DNA of 64,000 bases from Planctomycetota bacterium (GCA_004295085.1 SHNF01000002.1:62001-126000), one strand, 5' to 3'. Shown: positions 22,985 to 32,762, counted from the first letter of the stretch. Made by a program: numbers and translations. Notes: generated from the sequence alone by a model not told the origin.

Positions 22985-25900
22985 ATGCACGCGTCCACGG
23001 ATCCGGTCTTCGTCGCCTGCTGGAGCACCGGGCCGGATCCGGCCGCGGACGGGGTGTTCTTCCTCGAGGGACTGGCCTGGCCGGCGGTCGGCGAAGTAGT
23101 GGCGCTGGTCCCGCCCACGTGGATGCTGCCCTACCGCGCGCTTGCGGAGGGGGCTCCGCTGGCGCGCCGCCTGCGCGACCTCGGCTTCCCGAGCGTCGCG
23201 CCGCCGCCGGCCGACGTCGCCCTGCCGCTGCTGCTGGAGCGGCTGGCGGCGCGACCGCTGATCCTGGCTTCCGGCCGCGAGGAGTTCCTGCGCCGCTTCC
23301 GCCGGGCCCTGCCGCAAGCGGCGCTGCCCGTGGTGCTGGAGCTCGAGAGCCTGGCGGCCTTGCTGCACCCCCAGCGCGGCGAGCGCGGCTTCGACGCCTT
23401 GTGCCGCCGCTTCCTGCTGCGCGAGCCGGTGGGAGCCGCGCGCGCCGCCGATCTGCGCGACCTGACGCTGGCCCTGGTGGCGGCGCACTTCGAGCGCCCG
23501 GTGCCCTTGCGGCGCCTGCTGGCGCGCTCCCTGGAAGAGCTGCGCAGACGCTGCGACGCGGGTGAGCACGCGGCGGCGGAATGGCTGGAGCTGGCGGCGC
23601 GCCTGCTGGACCGTCCCAGCGCCTACGCAGGCGGAGCGCAGGCGCAGTTGTTCTCGCGCCGCTGGCACGACGGCCAGTTCCGCGACGACTTGGAGGCGGC
23701 GCCCATGGAAGGCGCGCGCCTGCTGGCGGACGTGCAGCCGCGCTTCGCCGTGGAGTACCAGGAGCAGTTCGCCGCGGCCGAGGCGCTGCAGCCGCGCCTG
23801 GAGACGCCGGCGGCGCTGGCGCCCGCGGACCGCCAGATCCTGCAATCGTTCTTCGATCATCTGCCGAAGAGCTTCGTGCGCGCCGGCAAGGAGCCGAGCG
23901 ACCGCCCGGGTCAGCGCGCGCTGGCGGCGGCGCTGCTGGCCGGCCTGGAGACCGACACCTTCTTCCTGGCCGACGCCCCCACCGGCACCGGCAAGACCCT
24001 GGCCTACCTGGCGCCTTTGCTGCTCTGGTCCTCGGCGCACGGCGTGCGCGTGGCAGTCAGCACGTACACGCGGGCGCTGCAGGAGCAGGCGTACTTCCGC
24101 GAAGTGCCGCGGGCGCTGGCGCTGCTGGCGCGCGCCGGCCTGCCGGCGGCGCGCGTGCCGCGCGTGTCGCTGCTCAAGGGCCGCGCCAACTACATCTGCG
24201 GGCGCGCCATCGCCGACGCCGCGCCGGAAGCCGGGGCCGGCAGCCTGGCGGCCGCCGCCACCTGGCTGCGGCTGGCGCTGTACTACTGCGAGGACCCGTC
24301 CGCGGACCTGGACGGCTTTCCACTGGAGTGCGGCCTGCCGCTGACCCAGCCGGCGCGCGCGCTGGGCGGCATGCGCGCGGCGGTGGACGCGGTGCGCGCG
24401 CTGCCGCAGTGCTGTGAGGGCAAGGCCGCCTTGCGCTGCGCCGCCGGCGTGCGCGGGCTGCGCGCCGAGCGCTCGCACCTGGTGGTCACCAATCATGCCT
24501 TCGTGCTGTCGCGGCCCGACACCTTCGGACACGTGCTGTTCGACGAGTGCGATCACCTGCACGAGGCCACGATCAACGCCCGCTCCTTCGAGATCGAGCT
24601 GGACGAGGTGGAGGCGGAGGCGCAGCGGCTGCTGCGCGGCCGCGGCAACGACCGCGCCCCGCTGCAGCGGCTGGCGCGCCTGATGGGGCGGCTGGCGCCG
24701 GGCGAGGCCACGGAGCGCCTGCGCCAGGCCGCGGAACGGGCGGCGCAAGGCGCCGCGGCGCTCGACGCCGCCGTCCACGAGGTCGCGCGCGACCTGCGCG
24801 TCTACCGCGAGTACCGCAAGCAGGCGGGCGACGCCCTGACGCCCGAGGAGAAGGCCTTCCTGCTGCACGACTACCTCGAGAGCGGCCGCGGCGACAAGCT
24901 GGCCACCAGCCTGCGGGCGCTGCGCGACGCGCTGGACCTGACCGACGGCGCCCTGCGCACCGCCATCGAAGAGCTGGGCAGCGTGCCGCTGCGCGCGGCC
25001 CGCGGCCTGCGCTGGGCCCTGCGCCGGCCACTGCACCCGTTCGGCCACTGGCGCGAGGGCCTGGAGCTGTGGCTGGGCGGCGAAGGCGAGCACCAGGACT
25101 TCAGCCAGGACTTCCTCTACGACGCCGTCGACGACCCGCCGCGGCGCAAGCCGATGCTGAGCCTGAAGTGGCTGCTGCCGCAGCAGTGGCTGGCGGAGAC
25201 CTATTACCCCGCGCTGCGCTGGGCCGGCTTCGTCAGCGCCACCACCCGCCTGCGCGGCGGATTCAAGGCCATGAAGGGCTACCTGGGCCTGGACGCGTTC
25301 GAGCAGGAGACGCTGGAGCGGCCGGCGCGCCCCGTGGCCGAATTCGCGGGCCCGCCCACCTTCGATCCGGCCGCAGCGCTGGTGTGCGTGCCCGAGGACG
25401 CGCCGGCGTACGCTCCCAGCGGCGCCGGGTTCGCGGCCTGGACCGAGTACCTGGAAGAATTCCTGCTGTTCCTGGCCGAGCGCACGCGCGGCCGCCTGCT
25501 CGGCCTGTTCACCAACCGCATGGTGCTGCAGCGCGTGGCCGAGCGCCTGCAGCCAGCCTTTGCGCAGCGCGGCCTCACCTTGTACTGGCAGGGGATGCCG
25601 GGCCTGGGCAAGGAAGAGATCATGCAGCGCTTCCGCGCGCACGTGGACAGCGTGCTGCTCGGCCTGGACACCTTCTGGTACGGCGTGGACTTTCCGGGCG
25701 AGACCTGTCAGTACGTGGTGCTCACCAAGCTTCCCTACGGTGTGCTCGACGACTACCACTACGCGCAGCGCGCGCGCATGGGCGCGGGCCCGCACCGCAA
25801 CCGCGTGTACCTGCCCAAGGCCCTGGCCATGTTCCGCCAGGGCTGCGGCCGCCTGCTGCGCAGCGACGAGGATCGGGGCGTCATCTTCCTCCTGGACCGG

Positions 25901-26104
25901 CGCGTGCTCGAGCGCCGCCACGCCGACTTCCTGGCCGAGCTGCCGGGCGGCCTGGACGGCTTCACACGCCCCGAGCCGCTCGTGGCCGACTCCAACCACT
26001 GCCTGCAGCGCGCCTTCGCCCACATGCGCCTGGGCGCCGAGATCGAGCGCCGCGGCCTCAGCTTCGACTTCCGCGCCGAGCTGCGCGTCCCGGAGCCGGA
26101 ATAA
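22985..26104 (+). CDS. DinG-family ATP-dependent DNA helicase with degenerate exonuclease-like N-terminus
   Basis: 1039-aa protein from ATG 22985; in-frame GTG 22937 (4 nt after TATTAT) or upstream TTG are alternatives. The helicase core has Walker A A-P-T-G-T-G-K-T near residues 331-338, a DEAH-like F-D-E-C-D-H-L-H near 519-526, and C-terminal motifs D-T-F-W-Y-G-V-D-F-P-G-E and Q-G-C-G-R-L-L-R. Cysteines in N-Y-I-C-G-R, Y-Y-C-E-D, L-E-C-G-L and Q-C-C-E-G between motifs I and II fit an iron-sulfur domain of XPD/DinG type. The first 280 residues resemble a DEDD 3'-5' exonuclease (F-V-A-C-W-S-T-G-P-D-P-A-A-D-G at 8-22; A-R-A-A-D-L-R-D-L-T) but lack the DxE acidic pair. It begins the chromosomal part of the window. 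Confidence 0.88.
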   Translation: MHASTDPVFVACWSTGPDPAADGVFFLEGLAWPAVGEVVALVPPTWMLPYRALAEGAPLARRLRDLGFPSVAPPPADVALPLLLERLAARPLILASGREEFLRRFRRALPQAALPVVLELESLAALLHPQRGERGFDALCRRFLLREPVGAARAADLRDLTLALVAAHFERPVPLRRLLARSLEELRRRCDAGEHAAAEWLELAARLLDRPSAYAGGAQAQLFSRRWHDGQFRDDLEAAPMEGARLLADVQPRFAVEYQEQFAAAEALQPRLETPAALAPADRQILQSFFDHLPKSFVRAGKEPSDRPGQRALAAALLAGLETDTFFLADAPTGTGKTLAYLAPLLLWSSAHGVRVAVSTYTRALQEQAYFREVPRALALLARAGLPAARVPRVSLLKGRANYICGRAIADAAPEAGAGSLAAAATWLRLALYYCEDPSADLDGFPLECGLPLTQPARALGGMRAAVDAVRALPQCCEGKAALRCAAGVRGLRAERSHLVVTNHAFVLSRPDTFGHVLFDECDHLHEATINARSFEIELDEVEAEAQRLLRGRGNDRAPLQRLARLMGRLAPGEATERLRQAAERAAQGAAALDAAVHEVARDLRVYREYRKQAGDALTPEEKAFLLHDYLESGRGDKLATSLRALRDALDLTDGALRTAIEELGSVPLRAARGLRWALRRPLHPFGHWREGLELWLGGEGEHQDFSQDFLYDAVDDPPRRKPMLSLKWLLPQQWLAETYYPALRWAGFVSATTRLRGGFKAMKGYLGLDAFEQETLERPARPVAEFAGPPTFDPAAALVCVPEDAPAYAPSGAGFAAWTEYLEEFLLFLAERTRGRLLGLFTNRMVLQRVAERLQPAFAQRGLTLYWQGMPGLGKEEIMQRFRAHVDSVLLGLDTFWYGVDFPGETCQYVVLTKLPYGVLDDYHYAQRARMGAGPHRNRVYLPKALAMFRQGCGRLLRSDEDRGVIFLLDRRVLERRHADFLAELPGGLDGFTRPEPLVADSNHCLQRAFAHMRLGAEIERRGLSFDFRAELRVPEPE

Positions 26105-26119
26105 GCGCCGGCGCTGCTC

Positions 26120-26150
26120 TTGAACCGGTTCGGGCGCCTGCGGGTACAGA
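26120..26150 (+). promoter_or_regulatory. candidate promoter of the sigma-factor gene
   Basis: TTGAAC at 26120-26125 and TACAGA at 26145-26150, 19 nt apart, followed by 11 nt to ATG 26162. The spacing is slightly long, so the prediction is weak. Confidence 0.35.
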
Positions 26151-26161
26151 CGGATGCAGGC

Positions 26162-29125
26162 ATGTCCCCGCCCTCGTTCGATCCGGAGCTGCTGGCCCGC
26201 CATGACGCCTTCGCGCGCGCCCTGGCGCACCGGCTGGTGCACGAGGACGACCGCGCCGAGGACCTGAGCCAGACCGCCTGGCTCGCGGCGCTGGAGAATC
26301 CGCCGCAGGAGCTGCGCTCCTGGCCGGCGTGGATGGCGGCGGTGCTGCGCAACCAGGCCCGGAAGCTCCGCCGGACTGAAGGCCGGCGCACGGCCCTGGA
26401 GCGCCAGGCGCCGCGCCCGGAAGGTCCGCCCGCGCCGGACGAGATCCGGCACAAGGAAGAGCAGCGCCGCCGCCTGGTCGAGGCCGTGCTGGCGCTGGCC
26501 GAGCCGTATCGCGCGGTCCTGCTGCTGCGCTACTACGAGAACCTGCCGCCGCGCGAGGTGGCGCGGCGCCTGAACGTCCCGGTGGAGACGGCGCGCACGC
26601 GCATCAAGCGCGGGCTGGAGCAATTGCGCGCGCGCCTGGACCAGGACCCGGGCGGCCGTGCGGCCTGGTGCGCCGCACTGTCCGTTTTCCTGCCCTCTCC
26701 TGCGGCGGCGCCGGCCGCTCCGCCGATCCAGCCGGCCGCACCGGCGGCGAGCTCCCTGGCTCCGATCCTGGCCATGTCCACTCCGACCAAGGCAATCCTG
26801 GCGACCGCCGTCCTGGCGATTGCGTCCCTGGCCTTCCTGCAGCTGCGCCAGCGCCCGCGCGCCTCGGCGCCTCCGGCCCTGGAGGCGCAGGCCATGGCGG
26901 CGGCTCCCGCCGCGGCCGCCGGCGGCGCGGATGCCTCCGCGGTGTCGCTCGAGAGCGCCGCCGGACGCGCGGAGCTCGCCCCGCAGCCGTCCGCCGGGAG
27001 CACCGCGCCGCCGCCCTTCGGCTCGCTGCTGCTGCACGTGCGCTGGGGCGCCGATCAGGCGCCGGCGGAGGACATCGGCGTGCGCGTGCTCATGTGGAAC
27101 GCGCCCAATCCCTACGTCAACATGCTGCGCGGCGTCACCGCCGCCGACGGGAGCGTGCGCTTCGAGCGCGTGCACGCCGGCGCCGTGAACATCGAGCTGG
27201 ACCGCTGCGAGCCCGTGAATGCGCGCGTGCAGGCGGGAGAGGAGACCGAGTTGACCACGGAAGTGCCGCCAGGCTTCGCGCTGCGCGGCACGGTCGTGGA
27301 CACGGAAGGCCGGCCGGTCGCGAACGCCGGCGTGTGGCTGTCACATCAGGGCGGCTACGACGAGGGTCGGATCGTGGCCCGCAGCGACTTCCAGGGCCGC
27401 TTCGCCGTGCGCGACGTCTCCAGCGGCCACTGGCTGGGCGCCCGCGCCGACGGCTACCAGCCGTCGCTGCTGCAGCTCCTGGTCGGGAGCGTCGGCGGCA
27501 CCATGACGCTGGAGCTGGCCTTGCGCGCCACCGCCTGCACGGTGCTGGGGCGCGTGCTCGATCCGGAAGGCAATCCGGTCGTGGGCGCAACCGTGACCGC
27601 CGGCACGCCGGAGCAGGGCTACGCGCGCCTTCCCGACGGTTCTCCGGGCAGCTTCCCGCCTCCCGCCTGCGCCCGCACCGACCCCGACGGGCGCTACCGG
27701 GCTGGCGACGTCGCCCCTGGGATGGTGCAGGTCGCCGCGCGCGCCGGCGACTACGCCATCGCTCGGCGCACGCTGGAGATCCTGCCCGGCCAGGCCGCAA
27801 CGCTCGATTTCCACCTGCAGCCGGGCGTCACCCTCTTCGGCACCGTCCACGGCGCCGCGGGCGAGCCGGTCAAGGGCGCCGAGGTCAGCGTGGGCGAATG
27901 GGGCCCGCTCTACACCTCCGGCTGGAGCGGCGCCGACGGCGGCTTCCGCCTGGACGGCCTGGAGGCCGGCGCCTTCACCGCGCACGTGGACGGCGGCGAG
28001 CGCGGCCGCGCTTCCAGCGCGTTCGAGGCCGCGCCCGGCCAGCTCCTGCACTGGAAGTGCACGCTGGCGCTCGGCCTCGAGATCAGCGGGCGCGTGCTCG
28101 ACGACCAGAGCGCGCCGCTGGCCGGCTGGACCGTGTCCCTGGAGAGCGAGGAGAACACCGGCGAAGGCTTCGACTTCGATTCCGTGTCCAGCGACGCGGA
28201 CGGTCGCTTCCGCTTCCGCAACTGCCACGACCATCGCCACCGCGTGGACGTGCGTCCTCCCGAGGGCGGAGTCTTCCCCGTCGCCGTGCAGACCGGCGTG
28301 CGTCCGGACGGCGCGGAGCTCCTGTTCCTCATCGCCGCGGCACAGCGTCCCTCGGTGCGCCTGCGCGGGCGCATCGTGGACGGTCCCCAGGGCCTCAGCG
28401 CCGCCGTGACCATGCATCCGTGGCGCCACGGCGCCAGCGTCTCCCCGATCGAGACGCCCGCGGCCACCGGCGAATTCGAGCTGGGACCGTACCCACCGGG
28501 CGAGTGGAACCTGATCGTGCGCCCTGCCAGCGGCCCGGAGCTGCGGCTGGGGCCCAAGGAGCTCCATCCGCACGACACCTGGGACCTGGGCACCATCCGC
28601 ATCGACCCTCCGGGAAGCCTGCGCGTGCACCTGGATCTCCCGCCGGAACTGCCTGCAGACCAGGTCTTCCTGCAGGTCTACCAATTGGGCAGCCAGCGCC
28701 AGGAGCAGGCCGCGCTCGCGGGCGACGTCGCCACGTTCGGCGCGCTGCCGCCCGGCGACTACCAGCTCTTCGTCTGCGGCGCGCAGGTGGCCTCGGAGCT
28801 GATTCCGTTCACGATCCTCTCCTCCCTGGAGACGCGCCTGGACCTGCGCCCGCGCGCAGGCATCCCGGTCATCTTCCGCGTGGGCGAGGCGCAGCCGCAG
28901 CCCGGCACGCACACCGGCCGCCTGCAGGTGCGGGATTCCGCCGGCGCGCTGCTGCTCGACTGCCCGACTTGGTGGCGCGAGCAGGAGCGGTTCCAGTCGC
29001 AGTTCAGCTTCGCCCCCGGCGACTACCACGTCACCGCCACTACCAAGGACGGCCGCCGCGTCGAGCGCGCGCTGCACGTCGCCGCCTCCGCCGACCCGGC
29101 CCCGCTCGAGCTGCTCGTGCCCTGA
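26162..29125 (+). CDS. ECF-type sigma factor fused to extracytoplasmic carboxypeptidase-regulatory-like domains
   Basis: 987-aa protein from ATG 26162. Residues 5-80 are a sigma region 2 (H-D-A-F-A-R-A-L-A-H-R-L, D-R-A-E-D-L-S-Q-T-A-W-L-A-A-L). Residues 105-165 are region 4 with R-A-V-L-L-L-R-Y-Y-E-N-L-P-P-R-E-V-A-R-R and T-A-R-T-R-I-K-R-G-L. A Pro/Ala-rich linker leads to one transmembrane segment at about 208-225. Residues 280-985 hold about five to seven beta-sandwich repeats with recurring G-x-V-x-D-x-x-G-x-P-V and D-x-x-G-R-F/Y signatures, as in carboxypeptidase regulatory-like domains. Known in planctomycetes: ECF sigma factors with membrane-tethered C-terminal extensions. Inferred: signal sensing outside the membrane controls sigma release or availability. 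No separate anti-sigma gene is adjacent. Confidence 0.9.
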   Translation: MSPPSFDPELLARHDAFARALAHRLVHEDDRAEDLSQTAWLAALENPPQELRSWPAWMAAVLRNQARKLRRTEGRRTALERQAPRPEGPPAPDEIRHKEEQRRRLVEAVLALAEPYRAVLLLRYYENLPPREVARRLNVPVETARTRIKRGLEQLRARLDQDPGGRAAWCAALSVFLPSPAAAPAAPPIQPAAPAASSLAPILAMSTPTKAILATAVLAIASLAFLQLRQRPRASAPPALEAQAMAAAPAAAAGGADASAVSLESAAGRAELAPQPSAGSTAPPPFGSLLLHVRWGADQAPAEDIGVRVLMWNAPNPYVNMLRGVTAADGSVRFERVHAGAVNIELDRCEPVNARVQAGEETELTTEVPPGFALRGTVVDTEGRPVANAGVWLSHQGGYDEGRIVARSDFQGRFAVRDVSSGHWLGARADGYQPSLLQLLVGSVGGTMTLELALRATACTVLGRVLDPEGNPVVGATVTAGTPEQGYARLPDGSPGSFPPPACARTDPDGRYRAGDVAPGMVQVAARAGDYAIARRTLEILPGQAATLDFHLQPGVTLFGTVHGAAGEPVKGAEVSVGEWGPLYTSGWSGADGGFRLDGLEAGAFTAHVDGGERGRASSAFEAAPGQLLHWKCTLALGLEISGRVLDDQSAPLAGWTVSLESEENTGEGFDFDSVSSDADGRFRFRNCHDHRHRVDVRPPEGGVFPVAVQTGVRPDGAELLFLIAAAQRPSVRLRGRIVDGPQGLSAAVTMHPWRHGASVSPIETPAATGEFELGPYPPGEWNLIVRPASGPELRLGPKELHPHDTWDLGTIRIDPPGSLRVHLDLPPELPADQVFLQVYQLGSQRQEQAALAGDVATFGALPPGDYQLFVCGAQVASELIPFTILSSLETRLDLRPRAGIPVIFRVGEAQPQPGTHTGRLQVRDSAGALLLDCPTWWREQERFQSQFSFAPGDYHVTATTKDGRRVERALHVAASADPAPLELLVP

Positions 29126-29185
29126 CCGTGCAGCGAACCGGGCGCCGGCGCTACGCTGCCAGGGTCCTCGCGCGGCCGCCGTCCG

Positions 29186-30151
29186 ATGGGACTTGACTCC
29201 TCCGTCTTCCCGGCATTGGCGCTCCTCTTCGGCCTTGGAGTCACCGCTTGCGGAGAGGAGGTAGACCCTGGTCAAACCGTTCCGGCACGACCGGTTCATG
29301 CAACCACGCCGCGTCCCGGCGCGCCGCCGCAGTTCGACCTGCCCATTGACAGCGGGGAGGCCGCGTTCACCGCTTACGGGATCTGGCCGTACGGCGTGCA
29401 CGGAGGCGGGCATCCGGAGGGACATCCCGGATATGACCTGGAATGCAGGCCCGGTGCCGAAATCCGCGCCATGGCTCCGGGACGCGTCGTGCGCGTGGAG
29501 GCCAACACGGCGTTCCCGGGCCAATGGGACGTCACGCTGCGGCACGACGGCGGCTGGCAAACGCGCTACGGCCACCTGACGGGCCTGGCGGACGACCTTC
29601 CGGAAGGCGCCGAGGTCCAACGCGGGCAACGACTGGGAGGTCCGGGGGCCGTCGACGGATTCCACATGATCCACTTCGTCATCGAAGGGCCCTACGAATG
29701 TGCGGACCTGACGCTGGTGCTGACCGCGAAGGCCGTTCCGGCCCTGCAAGAGATCTGGCGGCGCGCTGCATATTCGGAAGAGCTGTGCGAACCCATGCTG
29801 GTGAACGTTCGAGGCGCGGAGTTCCCGCTGGTCGCGACCTGGCGCCGCGCCGGCAGCGAAGGGCCAGATGGCATCCGCTTCACGCGCACCGATCCCCAAG
29901 CCAGCGAATACCGCTACGAAATCCTTGAAGGTCATCGATCCCGCGAGCAGGGCGGCGTCCGGGTCCGCCCGCTTCCCGGGTGGTCCTTCAGCGAGTTGGA
30001 TTTGTTGCCGGACAGCGGCGGGCCGCCGCGGCTCGGCCTCTATGACGTCGTCGGGCCAGCGATGCGGATCCGCTGGGCCGCGGAACGGCCGGCGAGTCTC
30101 GAAAACGCATGGGCCTACGAAATACTGGTCCCCTTGGATGGGTCACGCTGA
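29186..30151 (+). CDS. M23 (LytM)-family metallopeptidase-like lipoprotein
   Basis: 321-aa lipoprotein with a signal peptide ending in lipobox V-T-A-C (Cys22). The domain at residues 45-170 carries the M23 pattern: H-P-G-Y-D-L (zinc ligands His and Asp, about 80-85), Y-G-H-L-T-G, and a late H-M-I-H-F-V-I-E (H-x-x-H rather than the usual H-x-H). A C-terminal 150-residue beta region is of unknown role. M23 enzymes cut peptidoglycan crosslinks, but the altered last motif means activity is not certain. A TACGCT hexamer at 29152-29157 could be its -10. Confidence 0.75.
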   Translation: MGLDSSVFPALALLFGLGVTACGEEVDPGQTVPARPVHATTPRPGAPPQFDLPIDSGEAAFTAYGIWPYGVHGGGHPEGHPGYDLECRPGAEIRAMAPGRVVRVEANTAFPGQWDVTLRHDGGWQTRYGHLTGLADDLPEGAEVQRGQRLGGPGAVDGFHMIHFVIEGPYECADLTLVLTAKAVPALQEIWRRAAYSEELCEPMLVNVRGAEFPLVATWRRAGSEGPDGIRFTRTDPQASEYRYEILEGHRSREQGGVRVRPLPGWSFSELDLLPDSGGPPRLGLYDVVGPAMRIRWAAERPASLENAWAYEILVPLDGSR

Positions 30152-30307
30152 TTCCAAGGTCATGTGGCACACAAACTTGCGTCAGCCGCGCTGGCGCGCC
30201 CATCCTGGCTTCGTTTCTTACAAGATTGCAAAGAACATGTCCATTCCCAATAACGCTTTGAGAACGAGTTTATGCAGGTATGGCCCATGGAAGGGGGCCA
30301 GTATTGC

Positions 30308-30313
30308 GATACT
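30308..30313 (+). promoter_or_regulatory. -10 element (GATACT), leaderless type
   Basis: GATACT ends 6 nt before an in-frame GTG at 30320, matching the spacing seen at other genes here. It is used to choose the PHP-protein start. Confidence 0.5.
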
Positions 30314-30319
30314 GGCGGC

Positions 30320-32746
30320 GTGCGGTCGGCGGTTGTCCTCGCGCTGGCACTCGGCTTCTTCGCCTGGGGCTGGGCGCGGCTGCGCGCTCCGGATCCCGCC
30401 GAAGTGGCGGACCTCGGACGACTGGGAAGCGCGACGGAGCCCGCGACCGAGCCCTGCCTGCGGCTGCGTGACGGCGCGCCCGAGCTCGTGTGCCGACTGG
30501 GCGAGGCGTGGAAGGTCCTCTCGGTGAGCGCGGACGGTGTCGCGCAGACCGGCGCTGCTTCCGAGGCGGTCCCAGCGTGGCTGGACCTGGAGAGACTTAC
30601 CCAGGCTTCGGCTGGCATGGCCGCGTCGTGGCGGGAGGGAGAGCTGCGCGCGAGCGGACAGCACCTTGGCTGGTGCCCTTCACCGGCACACGACGCGACG
30701 GGAGCGCCTCATCTCGCGTACGACACGTACCGCGGCGGCAGCTACGACGTCATCTACCGCGACCCCGCGGGACAGGAAACGACGGTGGCGGGCACGTCGC
30801 GCGCGGAGTTCCACCCGTCGCTGGCCCTGGACGCGGACGGCCGCGTGTGGCTGGCCTGGGAGGAGGCCGAGGAGAACTGGGGACGGGAAGGCATCCTGCA
30901 TGGCACGCGCGAGATGCGCCTGGCAGTGCGCGAGGGATCAGGATGGAAGCAGGTCGCCCTGCCCGCGGACCTGCGCGGCGCGGAAGGGCTGGGCGCCGAG
31001 CGCCCGCAGGTCGCGGCCGACCGCGGCGGGCTCATCTGGATGTTCTGGCGCGTGCAACTGCGCCTGCGCGACGTCGGAGGCTTCGGCGGACGGCGCGTGG
31101 CCTGGCGCATCCACTGCAGCGCGCTGGGCGCGGACGGATGGACTGCTCCAGTGGCGCTGCCGCACAGCGAGGGGCCCAACCACGACGGCCTGGCGCTGCT
31201 GCCGCTGCCCGGCGGCGGGATCCTGGCCGCGTACGAGACCGACGGGCGCTGGGAGCGCTTCCGGCAGGTGCGCTCGTGGCCGGAGACGGTCAGCGCGGCC
31301 TCGCAAGTGCAGGTGGCGCGCGTGCGCGCGCCGGGCGGCGCGCCGCGCGTGGAGGGCCCGGCGCTGCCGGCTGCGGAGAGCGCGGCGGCGGGCGCAGGCG
31401 CGGAACCGGGCTCGGAACTCGTGCCGGAGGGCTTCGTGCGCCTGTGGGGCGACCTGCACCGCCACTCGGACCTGTCGCGCTGCTCGGCCAACCTGGACGG
31501 CAGCGTCGTGGACCAGTACCGCTACGCGCGCGACGTCGCGCAGCTCGATTTCCTGGCGCTGACCGACCACTTCCAGCACCTGACGCCGCCGTTGTGGTCC
31601 TGGCAGCTGCGCGTGGCGCAGCGGCTGAACGCACCGGGAGTCTTCACCACCTTGTTCGGCTTCGAGCGCGCCTTCGCCAACGGGCACCGGAACGTGATCG
31701 GCATCGATGCGGAGGACGCCGCGGACGCGCCGTTCCGCGCGGTGGACACGGGTGCGCCCGAGAAGTCCTTCGATCCGGAGCACTGGGTCGTCGTGCCGCA
31801 CCAGCTCGCTGATCCGGGCGCGGTGCTGGACTGGAGCGCATACTCCACGGCCCTCGAGACCGCGGTCGAGGTGTACCAGGGCCGCCGCGGCTCCTACGAG
31901 TCTCTGGACGGGCCGCGGCGCGCGCTGGAGATCGAGGACGGCGCTCCCTTCGCCGTGGACTACCTGAAGATGGGCCGCCGCTTCGGCCTGATCGCCTCCA
32001 GCGACCACGCCAGCGTGTCCTCGGCCTTCACGGCCGTGCTGGCGCGCGAGAACACGCGGGCCGCCATCCTGGAGGCCTTGCACGCGCGCCGCTGCTACGC
32101 CGCGACCGCGCGCATGAACCTGGACCTGCGCCTCGGCGGCCTGCTCATGGGTGAGGCCGGTGCCGTGGAACCGGAGGCGGCGCTGCAAGTCAGGGTCGGC
32201 GCCGGCTCCCCCATCGCGCGCGTCGAGGTCGTGCGCAACGGCGCCGTGGCGCAGGTCTGGACCGGAAACACGCACGGCACGGCGCTGGTCGAGCTGCGCC
32301 TCGGCCGGGACGCCAAGCGGCACGCGCTGGAGGTTGGGATCGAGGACGCGGAGATCGCAGGCTTGATCGCGATGGATCTCGAATCCGACGACAGGCTCCG
32401 GCGCGTCTCGGACACGCAGGTCCGCGTGGACGTCCAGTTGAACGCCACCGACGAGGACGGGCTGATCCTCGAGCTGCGGGTGGAGCCGGGCGCGACCTTG
32501 ACTCTGTCCGAGGAGCAGCCGGTGGTGACGATGGTATTGGATGATCTGCGGACGCAAGGTCCGCGGCGCTTCCAGTTCCGCGGCGCCGCGGGCGAGGCGC
32601 GCTGGAGCCCGCCGCCGCTGCGCACGGCCGTGTTCGACGAGCGCTGGCAGCCCGGGGACTGGAAGCCCGGCGACTGGGCATACGTGCGCGTCGTGCGACT
32701 GGACGGCGAAGTGGCCTGGAGCTCGCCGATCTGGGTCGCGCGATGA
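30320..32746 (+). CDS. large exported PHP-domain phosphoesterase-like protein
   Basis: 808-aa protein starting at GTG 30320; this start gives a clean N-terminal membrane segment (M-R-S-A-V-V-L-A-L-A-L-G-F-F-A-W) and a -10 hexamer 6 nt upstream. An earlier ATG at 30272 is also in frame. Residues 30-370 contain sequence repeats like a beta-propeller (D-A-T-G-A-P-H-L-A-Y-D, D-A-D-G-R-V-W-L-A-W). From about residue 375 a PHP domain follows: G-D-L-H-R-H-S-D-L-S, then A-L-T-D-H-F-Q-H and an I-A-S-S-D-H-A-S near residue 560. The metal-binding histidines are present. The C-terminal 200 residues are beta-sandwich-like. PHP enzymes with such extensions (DUF3604 type) hydrolyse unknown substrates. Confidence 0.75.
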   Translation: MRSAVVLALALGFFAWGWARLRAPDPAEVADLGRLGSATEPATEPCLRLRDGAPELVCRLGEAWKVLSVSADGVAQTGAASEAVPAWLDLERLTQASAGMAASWREGELRASGQHLGWCPSPAHDATGAPHLAYDTYRGGSYDVIYRDPAGQETTVAGTSRAEFHPSLALDADGRVWLAWEEAEENWGREGILHGTREMRLAVREGSGWKQVALPADLRGAEGLGAERPQVAADRGGLIWMFWRVQLRLRDVGGFGGRRVAWRIHCSALGADGWTAPVALPHSEGPNHDGLALLPLPGGGILAAYETDGRWERFRQVRSWPETVSAASQVQVARVRAPGGAPRVEGPALPAAESAAAGAGAEPGSELVPEGFVRLWGDLHRHSDLSRCSANLDGSVVDQYRYARDVAQLDFLALTDHFQHLTPPLWSWQLRVAQRLNAPGVFTTLFGFERAFANGHRNVIGIDAEDAADAPFRAVDTGAPEKSFDPEHWVVVPHQLADPGAVLDWSAYSTALETAVEVYQGRRGSYESLDGPRRALEIEDGAPFAVDYLKMGRRFGLIASSDHASVSSAFTAVLARENTRAAILEALHARRCYAATARMNLDLRLGGLLMGEAGAVEPEAALQVRVGAGSPIARVEVVRNGAVAQVWTGNTHGTALVELRLGRDAKRHALEVGIEDAEIAGLIAMDLESDDRLRRVSDTQVRVDVQLNATDEDGLILELRVEPGATLTLSEEQPVVTMVLDDLRTQGPRRFQFRGAAGEARWSPPPLRTAVFDERWQPGDWKPGDWAYVRVVRLDGEVAWSSPIWVAR

Positions 32747-32762
32747 GTGAGCCTGCCAAGGC

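Noticed and set aside
22952..27175. Very long open frame on the minus strand opposite the helicase and sigma-factor genes
   Set aside because: It is Arg/Gln/Leu/Ala-rich low-complexity sequence with no motifs, produced by the strong third-position GC bias of the real plus-strand genes. The same applies to long minus-strand frames opposite the terminase, capsid and carB genes.
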